Shown here: one piece after another, positions 52,757 to 61,226 of the stretch | How the letters are laid out: every line of letters begins with the position of its first letter | Position numbering within the stretch: position 1 is the stretch's first letter | Source of the DNA: Flavobacterium sp. ACN6 | Lineage (GTDB): Bacteria; Bacteroidota; Bacteroidia; Flavobacteriales; Flavobacteriaceae | Length of the DNA stretch: 64,000 nucleotides | Reading direction: 5' to 3' | NCBI RefSeq assembly: GCF_002304005.1 | Contig: NZ_MRCQ01000002.1 | Location: 62,001-126,000, forward strand | Position numbers and translations under genes: made by a program | Notes under the pieces: model-generated | Database searches by the model: none | Told to the model about the DNA's origin: nothing | What the model saw: only the letters and a program-made list of their open reading frames with translations

Positions 52757-53338
52757 ATGAATAGAATTACAGTTTTCTGTGCCTCAAGTTTTGGTACTGA
52801 AAAAATTTACGAAGAACAAGCAATTGCATTAGGCAGAACTTTAGCCGAACAAAATATAGAATTAGTTTACGGAGGCGCAAATGTTGGATTAATGGGTGCT
52901 GTTGCAGATGGAACTTTAAACGCTGGTGGAAAAGTAATTGGCGTTCTTCCCAACTTTTTAAGATCAAAAGAAATTGCACATCAAGGTTTAACCGAATTAA
53001 TTTTGGTTGAAAGTATGCACGAGCGCAAAACGAAAATGAATGATTTATGTGATGGCGTAATTGCTCTTCCTGGCGGTTTTGGAACTCTTGAAGAGCTTTT
53101 CGAAATGCTGACTTGGGCGCAATTGGGACTTCATAAAAAACCAATCGCCGTTTTAAACATCAATGGGTTTTACGATTCGCTTTTAGAATTGCTGCAAACC
53201 ATGACAGAGAAAGGTGTTTTGAAAGAAGTAAATCAAAAAATGCTTTTGGTAAGTGATAACATCGAAGATTTATTAGACCAAATGAAAAATTATACGGCAC
53301 CAACCGTTGGTAAATGGATTGATAAAAAAGAGGTTTAA
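52757..53338 (+). CDS. LOG-family protein (cytokinin riboside monophosphate phosphoribohydrolase type)
   Basis: A 193-residue Rossmann-fold protein of TIGR00730. The nucleotide-binding motifs GGANVGLMGAVAD and PGGFGTLEELFEMLTW are intact, with Arg/Lys in MHERKTKMNDL. LOG enzymes release free bases from nucleoside 5'-monophosphates; in bacteria they probably act in purine nucleotide clean-up. Length and start are typical. Confidence 0.95.
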   Translation: MNRITVFCASSFGTEKIYEEQAIALGRTLAEQNIELVYGGANVGLMGAVADGTLNAGGKVIGVLPNFLRSKEIAHQGLTELILVESMHERKTKMNDLCDGVIALPGGFGTLEELFEMLTWAQLGLHKKPIAVLNINGFYDSLLELLQTMTEKGVLKEVNQKMLLVSDNIEDLLDQMKNYTAPTVGKWIDKKEV

Positions 53339-53359
53339 AGGCATTTACAAATTAGTTCA

Positions 53360-53388
53360 TTGTAGTAAAAATATTTCATATATATTTG
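53360..53388 (+). promoter_or_regulatory. Bacteroidota-type promoter of the beta-barrel gene
   Basis: TTG (53360-53362), an 18-bp spacer and TATATTTG (53381-53388) fit the consensus. Transcription would start near 53395, giving a leader of about 30 bases. Confidence 0.65.
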
Positions 53389-53424
53389 CGAACAAACCAA
53401 AAACTAATTAACCTAAAATCCCGA

Positions 53425-54612
53425 ATGAAGAAAAAATTACTCATTTATTTATTATTTATTTTAAGTTTCCAAGCCTATTCCCAAATTGTATTTCAAAAAG
53501 GGTACATTTTCGATAACAATGGCAATAAAATCAATTGTTTGATTAAAAATATTGACTGGAGTAACAATCCAACTGAAATTCAATATAAATTAAATGAATC
53601 AGATGAAATAAATACTACTAACATTAAAGAAATCAAGGGATTTGGAATTGAAAATGAATCGAAATATGAAAGGTTTAATGTAGATATTGACCGGTCATCA
53701 GATGAATTGAGAGAAATGAAATTTGAAAAGTATCCTATATTTAAAAAAGAAATGCTTTTTTTAAGAGTTATTGTAGAAGGAAAAGCAACTTTATACGAAT
53801 ATATTGAAGGTAATTTGACTCGCTATTTCTTTAAGATTGATGAAGCACCTTTAAATCAATTGGTTCACAAGATATACAAAATTGAAAACGACCAAACTGC
53901 AGCTAATAATGAATTTAGACAACAATTATGGGCAAATTTACAATGTTCTGAAATAAGTATTAATGAAGCTGAACAAGTGAAATACAAACTAGATGATCTC
54001 ACAAAGTTTTTTATTAGATATAATAAGTGTAATGATTCCAATTTCATTAATTACAATAACAATCAGAAAAAAGATTTGTTTAATCTTACCATCAGACCTG
54101 GTATAACCAATTCAAATTTGACAATTTCAAATCAATCACCCTATAATTTTAGCAATAAGATTGGTTATCGATTAGGTCTTGAAGGTGAGTTTATTTTGCC
54201 TTTTAATAAAAATAAATGGGCTATAGTAATTGAACCAATCTACCATAGTTTCTCAACGTCAACTACTTTGAATAATATAGAAAGTAAAATCGAATATAAA
54301 ACAGTTGAGATTCCTGTGGGGCTGCGATATTACATGTTTGTAAACGATAAATCTAAGTTTTTTACAAATGCACAGTATGTTCTTGTTCAGTCCGTTAATT
54401 CAACTCTTTATTATGATGGCAGCAAATACCAAACAAAAGAGAGACAGATATTACCCAGCAGTAGTTTATTTTTGGGCTTAGGCTACAATTTTAGAGGTAA
54501 ATATAGTATGGAATTTAGAATGAATTTTAAAAAGAATATTCTTGACAACTATTTTTCTGAATCTTCCAAATATAAATCTTTTTCTTTGGTTTTTGGGTAC
54601 ACATTAATATAA
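53425..54612 (+). CDS. Outer-membrane beta-barrel protein with N-terminal plug-like region
   Basis: A 395-residue exported protein starting MKKKLLIYLL, with a signal peptide ending QAYSQ (about residue 20). The start is chosen because it opens a signal peptide just after the predicted promoter. The N-terminal half contains repeated polar segments and a FQKGYIFDNNGNKINCLIKN module seen in Bacteroidota envelope proteins. The C-terminal half (about 230-395) is a barrel of the outer-membrane protein type with GLRYYMFVN, FLGLGYNFRGKYSMEFRMNF and a terminal VFGYTLI. The same barrel is duplicated in broken form directly downstream. Confidence 0.8.
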   Translation: MKKKLLIYLLFILSFQAYSQIVFQKGYIFDNNGNKINCLIKNIDWSNNPTEIQYKLNESDEINTTNIKEIKGFGIENESKYERFNVDIDRSSDELREMKFEKYPIFKKEMLFLRVIVEGKATLYEYIEGNLTRYFFKIDEAPLNQLVHKIYKIENDQTAANNEFRQQLWANLQCSEISINEAEQVKYKLDDLTKFFIRYNKCNDSNFINYNNNQKKDLFNLTIRPGITNSNLTISNQSPYNFSNKIGYRLGLEGEFILPFNKNKWAIVIEPIYHSFSTSTTLNNIESKIEYKTVEIPVGLRYYMFVNDKSKFFTNAQYVLVQSVNSTLYYDGSKYQTKERQILPSSSLFLGLGYNFRGKYSMEFRMNFKKNILDNYFSESSKYKSFSLVFGYTLI

Positions 54613-54621
54613 TAATGATTT

Positions 54622-55086
54622 AGATTTGGTTTAGAAGCCAAGCTTATTTTACCCTTCAAAAAAACAAATGGTCTTTAATGTTTGAACCCACTTATGTAGG
54701 AGTTTACAAAGCTGAGAAATCTAGATTAGATTCAAGAACAAATGAAATACTTAAAGGAAGCATCGAATATAACGCAATTGAACTGCCAATTGGATTGAGA
54801 TATTATATGTTTTTAAATAATGAATCTAGCGTTTTTTTGTTAATGTACAAGCTGTTATGGATCAATCTTAAATTCAAAAGCTTATCTAGAATACTCTTCA
54901 CAAAGAAATGAAACGCTTGAACCAAAGGCCAAAGGAAGTTTTACGTTAGGTGCGGGTTATAAATACAAACAAAAGTACAGTGTAGAATTTAGAGCCAATT
55001 TTGGAAAGAACATTCTTATAAGTTATAAAGATTGGAATTATGACTATAAATCGTTTGCTATAACTTTTGGTTATTCAATACTTTAG
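54622..55086 (+). pseudogene. Truncated, frameshifted tandem copy of the beta-barrel domain
   Basis: Ten bases after the intact barrel gene, translation of three frames reconstructs its C-terminal 150 residues: RFGLEAKLILPFKK, NKWSLMFEPTYVGVYK, IELPIGLRYYMFLNNE, then LEPKAKGSFTLGAGY and KSFAITFGYSIL. The frames are joined by apparent single-base losses in an A run (54658-54664), a T run (about 54832-54838) and a TT pair (near 54869). The start and N-terminal half are missing, so this is a partial duplication rather than a gene, even if the indels are errors. The apparent 77-residue frame inside it is a fragment. Confidence 0.8.
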
Positions 55087-55093
55087 AAATCAC

Positions 55094-55148
55094 ATTTTAA
55101 TGCTAAAAGAGCTTTACAGAGAGCGTAAAGCTCTTTTAGCATTAAAAT
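55094..55148. terminator. Perfect 24-bp hairpin after the barrel duplication
   Basis: ATTTTAATGCTAAAAGAGCT and its TTAC extension pair perfectly with GTAAAGCTCTTTTAGCATTA and AAAT across a 7-base loop. There is no long T run, but the stem ends are A/T-rich on both sides. It probably ends transcription or stabilises RNA 3' ends. Confidence 0.65.
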
Positions 55149-55235
55149 ATTTAGCGAGTTACACTTTTAATTAATTTTTGACAGTTTTCCTACAGCAATT
55201 TCATAATTTAGAGGTCAGAATAAAAAATTTGCAAT

Positions 55236-55266
55236 TTCAGGTGTATAATAACGTTTTACACCTGAA
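55236..55266. promoter_or_regulatory. Inverted repeat TTCAGGTGTA/TACACCTGAA before the SRPBCC gene
   Basis: Perfect 10-bp arms with an 11-base spacer lie 25 bases before the start codon, where they would overlap the promoter or leader. This is a candidate regulator binding site. No regulator gene is next to it. Confidence 0.4.
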
Positions 55267-55290
55267 TCATACTATCTAACCTTCAAACAA

Positions 55291-55758
55291 ATGAAAACAG
55301 AAAACAACAAATTTGCAAAAGCCGAAATGCTGATTCGAAAACCGGTTTCAGAAGTTTTTGAGGCTTTTATAAATCCGCAGATCACAAGTAAATTTTGGTT
55401 TAGTAAAGGTTCTGGAAATCTCGAAGAAAACCAATCGACAGAATGGACTTGGGAAATGTATGGTTTTTCGCTTATGGTTAAAACCTTGGTTTTACAAGAA
55501 AATAAAAAGATCGTAATTGAATGGGGAAATCCAGATGAAATCACTTTAGTAGAGTGGGTTTTTAGTCCGTTAAACGAACATGAAACTTTTGTAAGTATTA
55601 CTAATTCAGGTTTTCACGGCGATACAGACAAAATAATCGATCAGGTTCGCAATTCTACAGAAGGTTTTACATTGGTTTTGGCTGGTGCAAAAGCGTATTT
55701 AGAACATAAACTACAGCTGAATTTAGTTTTGGATCGATTTCCAAAAGGTCTCGCATAA
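55291..55758 (+). CDS. SRPBCC/AHSA1-type protein
   Basis: A 155-residue START-like protein: ADMLIRKPVSEVFEAFINP-like opening (AEMLIRKPVSEVFEAF), FWFSKGSGNLEENQSTEWTW, KKIVIEWGNPDEITLVEW, FVSITNSGFHG and GFTLVLAGAKAYLEH. These bind hydrophobic ligands or act as Aha1-like co-chaperone domains. It precedes a DUF1801 gene by 80 bases, mirroring the grouping of related families around 46-49 kb. Confidence 0.9.
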   Translation: MKTENNKFAKAEMLIRKPVSEVFEAFINPQITSKFWFSKGSGNLEENQSTEWTWEMYGFSLMVKTLVLQENKKIVIEWGNPDEITLVEWVFSPLNEHETFVSITNSGFHGDTDKIIDQVRNSTEGFTLVLAGAKAYLEHKLQLNLVLDRFPKGLA

Positions 55759-55838
55759 TTTTTAGTTTCATTTTATTTTTGTTTCAAGTTTCAAGTTACT
55801 GCAGAGAACTTGAAACTTGAAACCTTAAACAAAACCGC

Positions 55839-56207
55839 ATGGAAACAAAGAAACCCGAAAACATAGACGAATACATTGGCGGATTTCCGAATGACGTTCA
55901 GGAAATTTTGGAGAAAGTCAGAATGACGATTCAGAAAGCGGCGCCCGATGCTCAGGAAAAAATCAGCTATTCGATGCCGGCTTTTGAGCAAAACGGAATA
56001 GTTGTTTATTTTGCTGCTTTTAAAAATCATATCGGACTTTATGCGCTGCCTAGCGGGCATGAGGCTTTTACAGAGGCACTTTCTAAATATAAATCTGGCA
56101 AAGGTTCTGTTCAATTTCCATTGAAAGAGAAAATGCCTTATGATTTGATTACGAAAATTGTAAAATTTAGAGTCAAAGAAAATCTCGAAAAAGCGAAAAA
56201 GAAATAA
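55839..56207 (+). CDS. DUF1801/YdhG-family protein
   Basis: A 122-residue protein of the YdhG-like subgroup: NIDEYIGGFPNDVQEILEKV, RMTIQKAAPDAQEKISYSMP, FEQNGIVVYFAAFKNHIGLY and PYDLITKIVKFRVKENLEK. The fold is frataxin-like; function unknown. It is the third DUF1801-type gene in the window and the closest to the canonical form. The opposite strand also lacks stops here, but the sense frame has family motifs. Confidence 0.92.
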   Translation: METKKPENIDEYIGGFPNDVQEILEKVRMTIQKAAPDAQEKISYSMPAFEQNGIVVYFAAFKNHIGLYALPSGHEAFTEALSKYKSGKGSVQFPLKEKMPYDLITKIVKFRVKENLEKAKKK

Positions 56208-56238
56208 ATTCATTAATTGTATATTTTAGCCACTGCCT

Positions 56239-57138
56239 ATGAAAATCCTAAACTTCTTTTTTATTGCACTTTTAGCCTTAACAAACACTTTCGCCTTTGC
56301 ACAAAGTGATGAAGAAATCGAAAAAATGATTGTTGAACTGCACAAACCAACAAAAAAAATTCAGGATTCGATTGTAGAATTAATTACAGAAAACTCTTCA
56401 AAAATTAAAATTGAAAAAGATACCGCTGTCATACAAAGGTTAAAACTTCGTTATGACACATTAGTTAATGCTTACGACGAAAATGGAATTAATGAATTGC
56501 AGCTTGACTTTGTTTTTGCTAAAAAACATCCAAATTCATTAGTCGCCCTACAGTTGATTAAAAGACATATGGGGCGTTTTTTCGGCATGAATTTTTACGA
56601 TACTTATGTTGCAGTTTTCCAAAATTTTTCTCCTGAAATTAGAAATTCTGAAAAAGGAAAAGAAATGGAAGAGAAATTAAAATACTTTAAACAAAGTAAA
56701 GTAGGAAGTATTGCACCCAACTTTAGTTTAAAAGATATCGATAACAAAACCATTTCGCTTGCCGATTTTAAAAATAAAAATTACATTTTAATAGACTTTT
56801 GGGCAAGCTGGTGCGGTCCTTGCAGAGAAGAACTTCCGTACATCAAAGAATTATATAAAAAATACCATGATCAGGGATTTGAAATTATAAGCGTTGCAAA
56901 AGATGACAAAACAGATCTTTGGAAAGAAGCCATTTCAAAAGAAAAAATACAAAGCTGGAAACATATTTTCGTACCAAAAGATAATGCAAATATTATTAAT
57001 GATTATTTCGTTAACGGCATCCCACATAAAGTTTTGATTGACAAAAATGGTGTTATAATTGGAAAATGGAAAGGAAGCGGAGAAAACAATAAACATGATT
57101 TACAACAGCTTTTAAAATCTATTTTTGAAGCCGAATAA
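56239..57138 (+). CDS. Exported TlpA-like thioredoxin-fold protein
   Basis: A 299-residue protein with a signal peptide ending FAFAQ (about residue 22), a helical N-terminal region (about 25-150, typical of the DUF4369-like or unnamed segment in Bacteroidota) and a C-terminal AhpC/TSA-TlpA domain with GSIAPNFSLKDIDN, redox FWASWCGPCREELP and GIPHKVLIDKNG (cis-Pro loop). It would act as a periplasmic thiol-disulfide oxidoreductase. The 2H phosphoesterase gene begins nine bases after the stop. Confidence 0.93.
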   Translation: MKILNFFFIALLALTNTFAFAQSDEEIEKMIVELHKPTKKIQDSIVELITENSSKIKIEKDTAVIQRLKLRYDTLVNAYDENGINELQLDFVFAKKHPNSLVALQLIKRHMGRFFGMNFYDTYVAVFQNFSPEIRNSEKGKEMEEKLKYFKQSKVGSIAPNFSLKDIDNKTISLADFKNKNYILIDFWASWCGPCREELPYIKELYKKYHDQGFEIISVAKDDKTDLWKEAISKEKIQSWKHIFVPKDNANIINDYFVNGIPHKVLIDKNGVIIGKWKGSGENNKHDLQQLLKSIFEAE

Positions 57139-57147
57139 AACAACGAA

Positions 57148-57831
57148 ATGAATCTAACCGAACAATATAATCAACTTTATAAATCATCAGCTGAAGCAAT
57201 TTCGGAAGGAAAATATGCAATCGATTCGGAGCTTAAAAACGAATCTGATTCTCGTTTTGGGATCACGCTGCTTGTTCGTCCAAATGATGAAATAAAAGCC
57301 AATATAAAGCATATCATTGACGAATTAAAGAAAGCAGAACCTGAGCAGTATTATTATCCAGATTCTGATATTCATATTACGGTGATGGGGATTATTTCTT
57401 GTTCGGAGGAATTTAATTTAAATCAGATTTCACCAAACGAATATATTGAAGTGATCTGCCGAAGTTTGGTTGAAGTAAATAAAATCAAAATTCATTACAA
57501 AGGCGTAACTGCTTCTCCAGCTGCAATTATGATTCAGGGATTTCCAAGTGATGAGACTTTGAATAATTTGCGAAACAGACTTCGCGAAAATTTTAAAAAA
57601 TCTGGATTACAGCAATCTATAGACAGTCGATATACTATTTCTACTGCACATTCTACCATAATGCGTTTTCAGGAAAAACTCCAAGATCCGAAGAAATTAA
57701 TCCAAATCGCTGAAAAATTCCGCGATTATGATTTTGGAGAATTTGAAGTAAAAAGTATAGAATTAGTATATAATGATTGGTATCAGCGTAAAAGTACAAC
57801 GCGGGTTTTGGGTGATTTTGGATTGAGGTAA
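57148..57831 (+). CDS. 2H phosphoesterase-superfamily protein
   Basis: A 227-residue soluble protein with two HxT/S motifs of the 2H phosphodiesterases: DIHITVMGI (about residue 75) and TAHSTIMRF (about 170). These motifs cleave cyclic phosphates or 2'-5' linkages and are found in RNA ligases and phosphodiesterases. It has no signal peptide. It is co-transcribed with the TlpA-like gene. Its exact substrate is unknown. Confidence 0.82.
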   Translation: MNLTEQYNQLYKSSAEAISEGKYAIDSELKNESDSRFGITLLVRPNDEIKANIKHIIDELKKAEPEQYYYPDSDIHITVMGIISCSEEFNLNQISPNEYIEVICRSLVEVNKIKIHYKGVTASPAAIMIQGFPSDETLNNLRNRLRENFKKSGLQQSIDSRYTISTAHSTIMRFQEKLQDPKKLIQIAEKFRDYDFGEFEVKSIELVYNDWYQRKSTTRVLGDFGLR

Positions 57832-57847
57832 TTTTTTTTTCGCCACG

Positions 57848-57919
57848 AATTCCACAAATTGGCACTAATTATTTAATTCAACTAACAAGTAATACAAATT
57901 TGTGAAAATTTGTGGAATT
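57848..57919. repeat. Inverted repeat AATTCCACAAATT...AATTTGTGGAATT
   Basis: Perfect 13-bp arms are separated by 46 bases of AT-rich DNA, within a longer GCCACGAATTCC...GGAATTTGTGTC element. It lies between convergent genes and may serve as a loose bidirectional terminator. Confidence 0.65.
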
Positions 57920-57947
57920 TGTGTCAAAAAATCAAATCTTTATATTT

Positions 57948-58310
57948 TTATTTGAACTTCCCGAAATGCCATAAAACACCAGACGGATCATGCAGAAAAC
58001 ATTCACTTCCCCAATCTAAATAGTGAATTGGAGTTAATTTTACGCTTTCGTATTTTTCAGGAAGATTTAAAGCCTGAAGTTCCTTATAATAAAGCTCGAC
58101 ATCATCAACTTCTATAAAAATCATCGTGTTATCAATCCAGTCTTTAACGTAAGCATCTTGCAGGTAAAATGCAATTTCATTGGTTTTAAAAACAGACATT
58201 TTCGCATCTAAAACTGTTTCTTCAAATCCTAAATCGCGATAAAAACTTCTCGAAATTTCGAAATCTTTAGAACCTATAAATGGTCGGATTGATTTTATTT
58301 TGTGATTCAT
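57948..58310 (-). CDS. VOC/glyoxalase-family protein
   Basis: A 120-residue protein of the vicinal-oxygen-chelate fold: KIKSIRPFIGSKDFEISRSF, YRDLGFEETVLDAKMSVF, IFIEVDDVELYYKEL and HDPSGVLWHFGKF. Family members include glyoxalase I, dioxygenases and antibiotic-binding proteins. The metal ligands are not all obvious here. Its ATG lies two bases after the end of the lipoprotein frame upstream on the same strand, so they were built as an operon. Confidence 0.9.
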   Translation of the reverse strand: MNHKIKSIRPFIGSKDFEISRSFYRDLGFEETVLDAKMSVFKTNEIAFYLQDAYVKDWIDNTMIFIEVDDVELYYKELQALNLPEKYESVKLTPIHYLDWGSECFLHDPSGVLWHFGKFK

Positions 58311-58312
58311 TT

Positions 58313-58765
58313 TTATAAATTTATATCATTATAAGAAATTAAAAACCATTTGTTGCCAATCAATTTAAATTGTCTTTCTACTTCAAAACCGCTGTCTGGT
58401 ATCCAAAATCTTTCTGTAACCAAAGTATCTGTTTTTACTAAAGAATGCTAGTATTCTCCAATTTCTGATTTTTCAGCAACAGGAATCGCCTGAAACTGCC
58501 AATTCTTTCTGTTCCAATTGTATTGTTCAAAACCCGAAACATGTTTTCCTTCAATAGGAAAATCAACTCTTGAAACCTGAAAAATAGAATCTGAATGAAA
58601 TTTTTTATTGAAATCCTCAAAGCTTTCAGCTGTTTCTATAACTTCTTTTTTTTCTGATTTCTTAACAGGCAAATTTGGAACAGATTCTTTTTCTATTTCA
58701 TGCTTTTTACAACTTAAAAAAACGAGAGAAAGAAATAAAAAGGCAAAGGGTTTACTATATTTCAT
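58313..58765 (-). pseudogene. Lipoprotein gene interrupted by an in-frame amber codon
   Basis: The frame starts MKYSKPFAFLF with a lipoprotein signal ending LVFLSC (Cys19) and runs 105 codons to a TAG at 58448-58450. The same frame then continues open for 44 codons (HSLVKTDTLVTERFWIPD to YNDINL) to a TAA two bases before the VOC gene. The downstream part is protein-like and sits exactly where the end of an operon gene should be, so the original product was about 150 residues. The middle (EDFNKKFHSDSIFQVSRVDF, PIEGKHVSGF) recalls DUF4348-type Bacteroidota lipoproteins, a tentative match. The truncated 105-residue form may still be made. Confidence 0.72.
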
Positions 58766-58779
58766 TAGAAACAAAATAA

Positions 58780-60927
58780 TTAATTCTTCTTCAAAATACT
58801 TCCTAAACCACGACCAATCTGCTCAATTGCCTCGATACCTTTTGCTAAGGGCGATGCTGTAAAATCTTCGTAGGCATCCATCGCACTTTCTTTACGATCG
58901 TCCTGCGGATAAACCAATATTACATTGTTATCATTAAAATATTTTTCAAATTTATGAGGCAGTTTATCAAAAATTGACTGGTACGAAACAGAACCTTTTC
59001 TGGACAAATTGAAAACTACCAAATCTGTTGGTTTTATCTCGTCTGAAATAGCTTCAAAATCTTCCCAGTCCATTACGCTTTTAAAAGCAAGTTTTGCATT
59101 CAATTTTAAAACATTAGCAATCTGCTGAATAGCTTGATGCGTTTTATATTCGGCATAAACCACAATCGGAATACTTAATTCCTGAGACAAACGACAGATT
59201 TTCTGAAGCAGTACTTGAAAACCAATTCCCCTTTCTGAAAACGGAGGGCATACAAAAACCAATCTTTTTTCTTCAATAAAGTTCTTTTGGAAACGGCAGA
59301 TGAATAAACTTTTATCCACATTATTAATAATAGAATCGACGTTTTCTCCAAAGATTTTATCGATAAACCCTGTTTTTCTCGGCCATCCGACAATCACAAT
59401 ATCCGACATAATTTCTTTCGAAGTTCTTGCAATTCCACTCGCAGGATTATGATCAATTCTGGCAATAGTATTAATTTTTACTTCTGAAGCAGAAGCTTGA
59501 ACTACAAATTTGTCAACTGCTTTTCTGTATTTTAATATATTCTTTTCCGCTTGTCCGTTATTCGGAACAATTGTTAACAAAGTAACTGGATTAGACGATT
59601 TTTTATCTTTTATCAATAAGGCAAAATCCAATAAAGTGGCTGCTGCCGAAGTTTTTGCCAGCGGAATCAAAATATGTTCGTCTAAAATTAAATCTCGTCC
59701 TGTATCTTTAGGTGAAATTTCTTCTTCGCAGATGGCAATTTTTTTCGCCGCTTTTTCAGTAGCAAATGAAGCGACGATACATGTAATCAGAATTAAAATA
59801 ATAGTTCCGTTTAAGATATTTTCGTCTAATATTTTTGCTTTAAATCCAACCAAAATTACGGCCAGAGTTGCTGCCGCGTGCGCACTGCTCAACCCAAAAA
59901 TAAGTTGTCTTTCGGTTTTGGTATATTTAAAAACAACCTGAGTAAAAAATGCTGCAATCCATTTTCCGAAAATTGCCACAACACTTAAAGTTCCTGCCAC
60001 AATTAAAGCTGTTGGTCCGCTTAAAATAACGCTCACATCAACCAGCATTCCTACTGAAATCAAGAAAAACGGAATAAATAGTGAATTCCCGATAAACTCA
60101 ATTCGGTTCATCAAAGCAGACGAATGCGGAATTAAAGGATTCAATGCCAAACCAGCAACGAATGCGCCAATAATAGGCTCTACTCCTGCTACTTCGGCCA
60201 AAAAGGCAGCGAAGAAAACAACAGAAAGCACAAAAATATAATGGGCATGTTTTTCACTTTCTAATTTTTTGAAAAACCATTTGGCAATTCTTGGAATAAC
60301 CAGAAACATAATCGCAGAAAAAATCGCCAATGAAACACCTAGTTTAATCCAAAAAGCTTGATTTAAATTCCCTTGACTGCTTCCCATAATCACGGCAAGA
60401 ATAATCAAAACCGCAGTATCTGTCAAGATAGTCCCTCCGACTGTAATGGCAACAGCTTGATTTTTTGCAATTCCGAGTTTACTCACAATTGGATAGGCTA
60501 CCAATGTATGTGTAGCAAACATACTAGCGGTTAGAAAACTGGCGTTAAAGTCGTATTGTAACAAATAAAAACAAACTGGAAATCCTATTGAAAGAGGTAG
60601 AATGAAGGTAAAAAAACCAAATAATAAACTCTTGTTTCGATTGGCTTTAAACTCATTCATATCCAATTCTAGACCTGCAATAAACATTATATACAGAAGC
60701 CCGATTGTCGAAAATAAGTCGACTGCTGAATTTTTTGCCAGAATATTTAGTCCATGCGGACCGATGATAACACCCGAAATAATCAGTCCGATAATTCCTG
60801 GGATATTGATTTTTTTTAGTAAAATCGGCGAAAGCAGGATTATAAAAAGGATCAAAGAAAAAATTAACACGGGATTGCTAAGCGGTAATTCGAATTCTTG
60901 TAATAGATGTTTGAAAAATTCTATCAT
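58780..60927 (-). CDS. Cation:proton antiporter (CPA2) with C-terminal universal-stress-like domain
   Basis: A 715-residue Na+/H+ exchanger-type protein. About 385 residues form a 12-13-span Kef/Nha-like transporter (IPGIIGLIISGVIIGPHGLN, FIAGLELDMNEFK, TILTDTAVLIILA with the ion-binding Thr/Asp region, GAFVAGLALNPLIP, FFLISVGMLVDV). The rest is cytoplasmic with two USP-like regions (DLILDEHILIPLAKTSAAAT; RLVFVCPPFSERGIGFQVLL). It exchanges protons for Na+ or K+ and contributes to pH or ion homeostasis. The USP part may bind nucleotide. Single gene, divergent from the serine ammonia-lyase. Confidence 0.95.
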   Translation of the reverse strand: MIEFFKHLLQEFELPLSNPVLIFSLILFIILLSPILLKKINIPGIIGLIISGVIIGPHGLNILAKNSAVDLFSTIGLLYIMFIAGLELDMNEFKANRNKSLLFGFFTFILPLSIGFPVCFYLLQYDFNASFLTASMFATHTLVAYPIVSKLGIAKNQAVAITVGGTILTDTAVLIILAVIMGSSQGNLNQAFWIKLGVSLAIFSAIMFLVIPRIAKWFFKKLESEKHAHYIFVLSVVFFAAFLAEVAGVEPIIGAFVAGLALNPLIPHSSALMNRIEFIGNSLFIPFFLISVGMLVDVSVILSGPTALIVAGTLSVVAIFGKWIAAFFTQVVFKYTKTERQLIFGLSSAHAAATLAVILVGFKAKILDENILNGTIILILITCIVASFATEKAAKKIAICEEEISPKDTGRDLILDEHILIPLAKTSAAATLLDFALLIKDKKSSNPVTLLTIVPNNGQAEKNILKYRKAVDKFVVQASASEVKINTIARIDHNPASGIARTSKEIMSDIVIVGWPRKTGFIDKIFGENVDSIINNVDKSLFICRFQKNFIEEKRLVFVCPPFSERGIGFQVLLQKICRLSQELSIPIVVYAEYKTHQAIQQIANVLKLNAKLAFKSVMDWEDFEAISDEIKPTDLVVFNLSRKGSVSYQSIFDKLPHKFEKYFNDNNVILVYPQDDRKESAMDAYEDFTASPLAKGIEAIEQIGRGLGSILKKN

Positions 60928-61226
60928 ATTGTAACTTTATCTTCTTGTGGTATTCCTATTTCTAAAAGACATTTTCAGAATTAAAACAAAATCCCTGAAG
61001 CATTAATAATTGGAAAGGATCGTGCTGTTTTTTACAGCTTGATTTACTACAAAAATACCTAAAAAACACGAACTTTCTACGAAAACTGCATATTAAGGAT
61101 TTAAATTTATTTCGTTGCCGAATTATTAATATTTAATATTTATTTTAACAAATACGCAAGATTAACATTCAAAAATAAATCATCATTGCATTATTCAATT
61201 ATCTTTGTCTTAACAAAAATTGAACA
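60928..61226. promoter_or_regulatory. Divergent spacer with promoter element for the serine ammonia-lyase
   Basis: TATCTTTG at 61200-61207 matches the -7 consensus 20 bases before the start codon. A nearby TTG is too close (11 bases), so the -33 box is uncertain. The remaining 299 bases are AT-rich with no repeat or gene seen. Confidence 0.45.

Noticed and set aside
54678..54911. Independent 77-residue gene
   Set aside because: It is a frame fragment of the broken barrel duplicate; homology continues in other frames on both sides.
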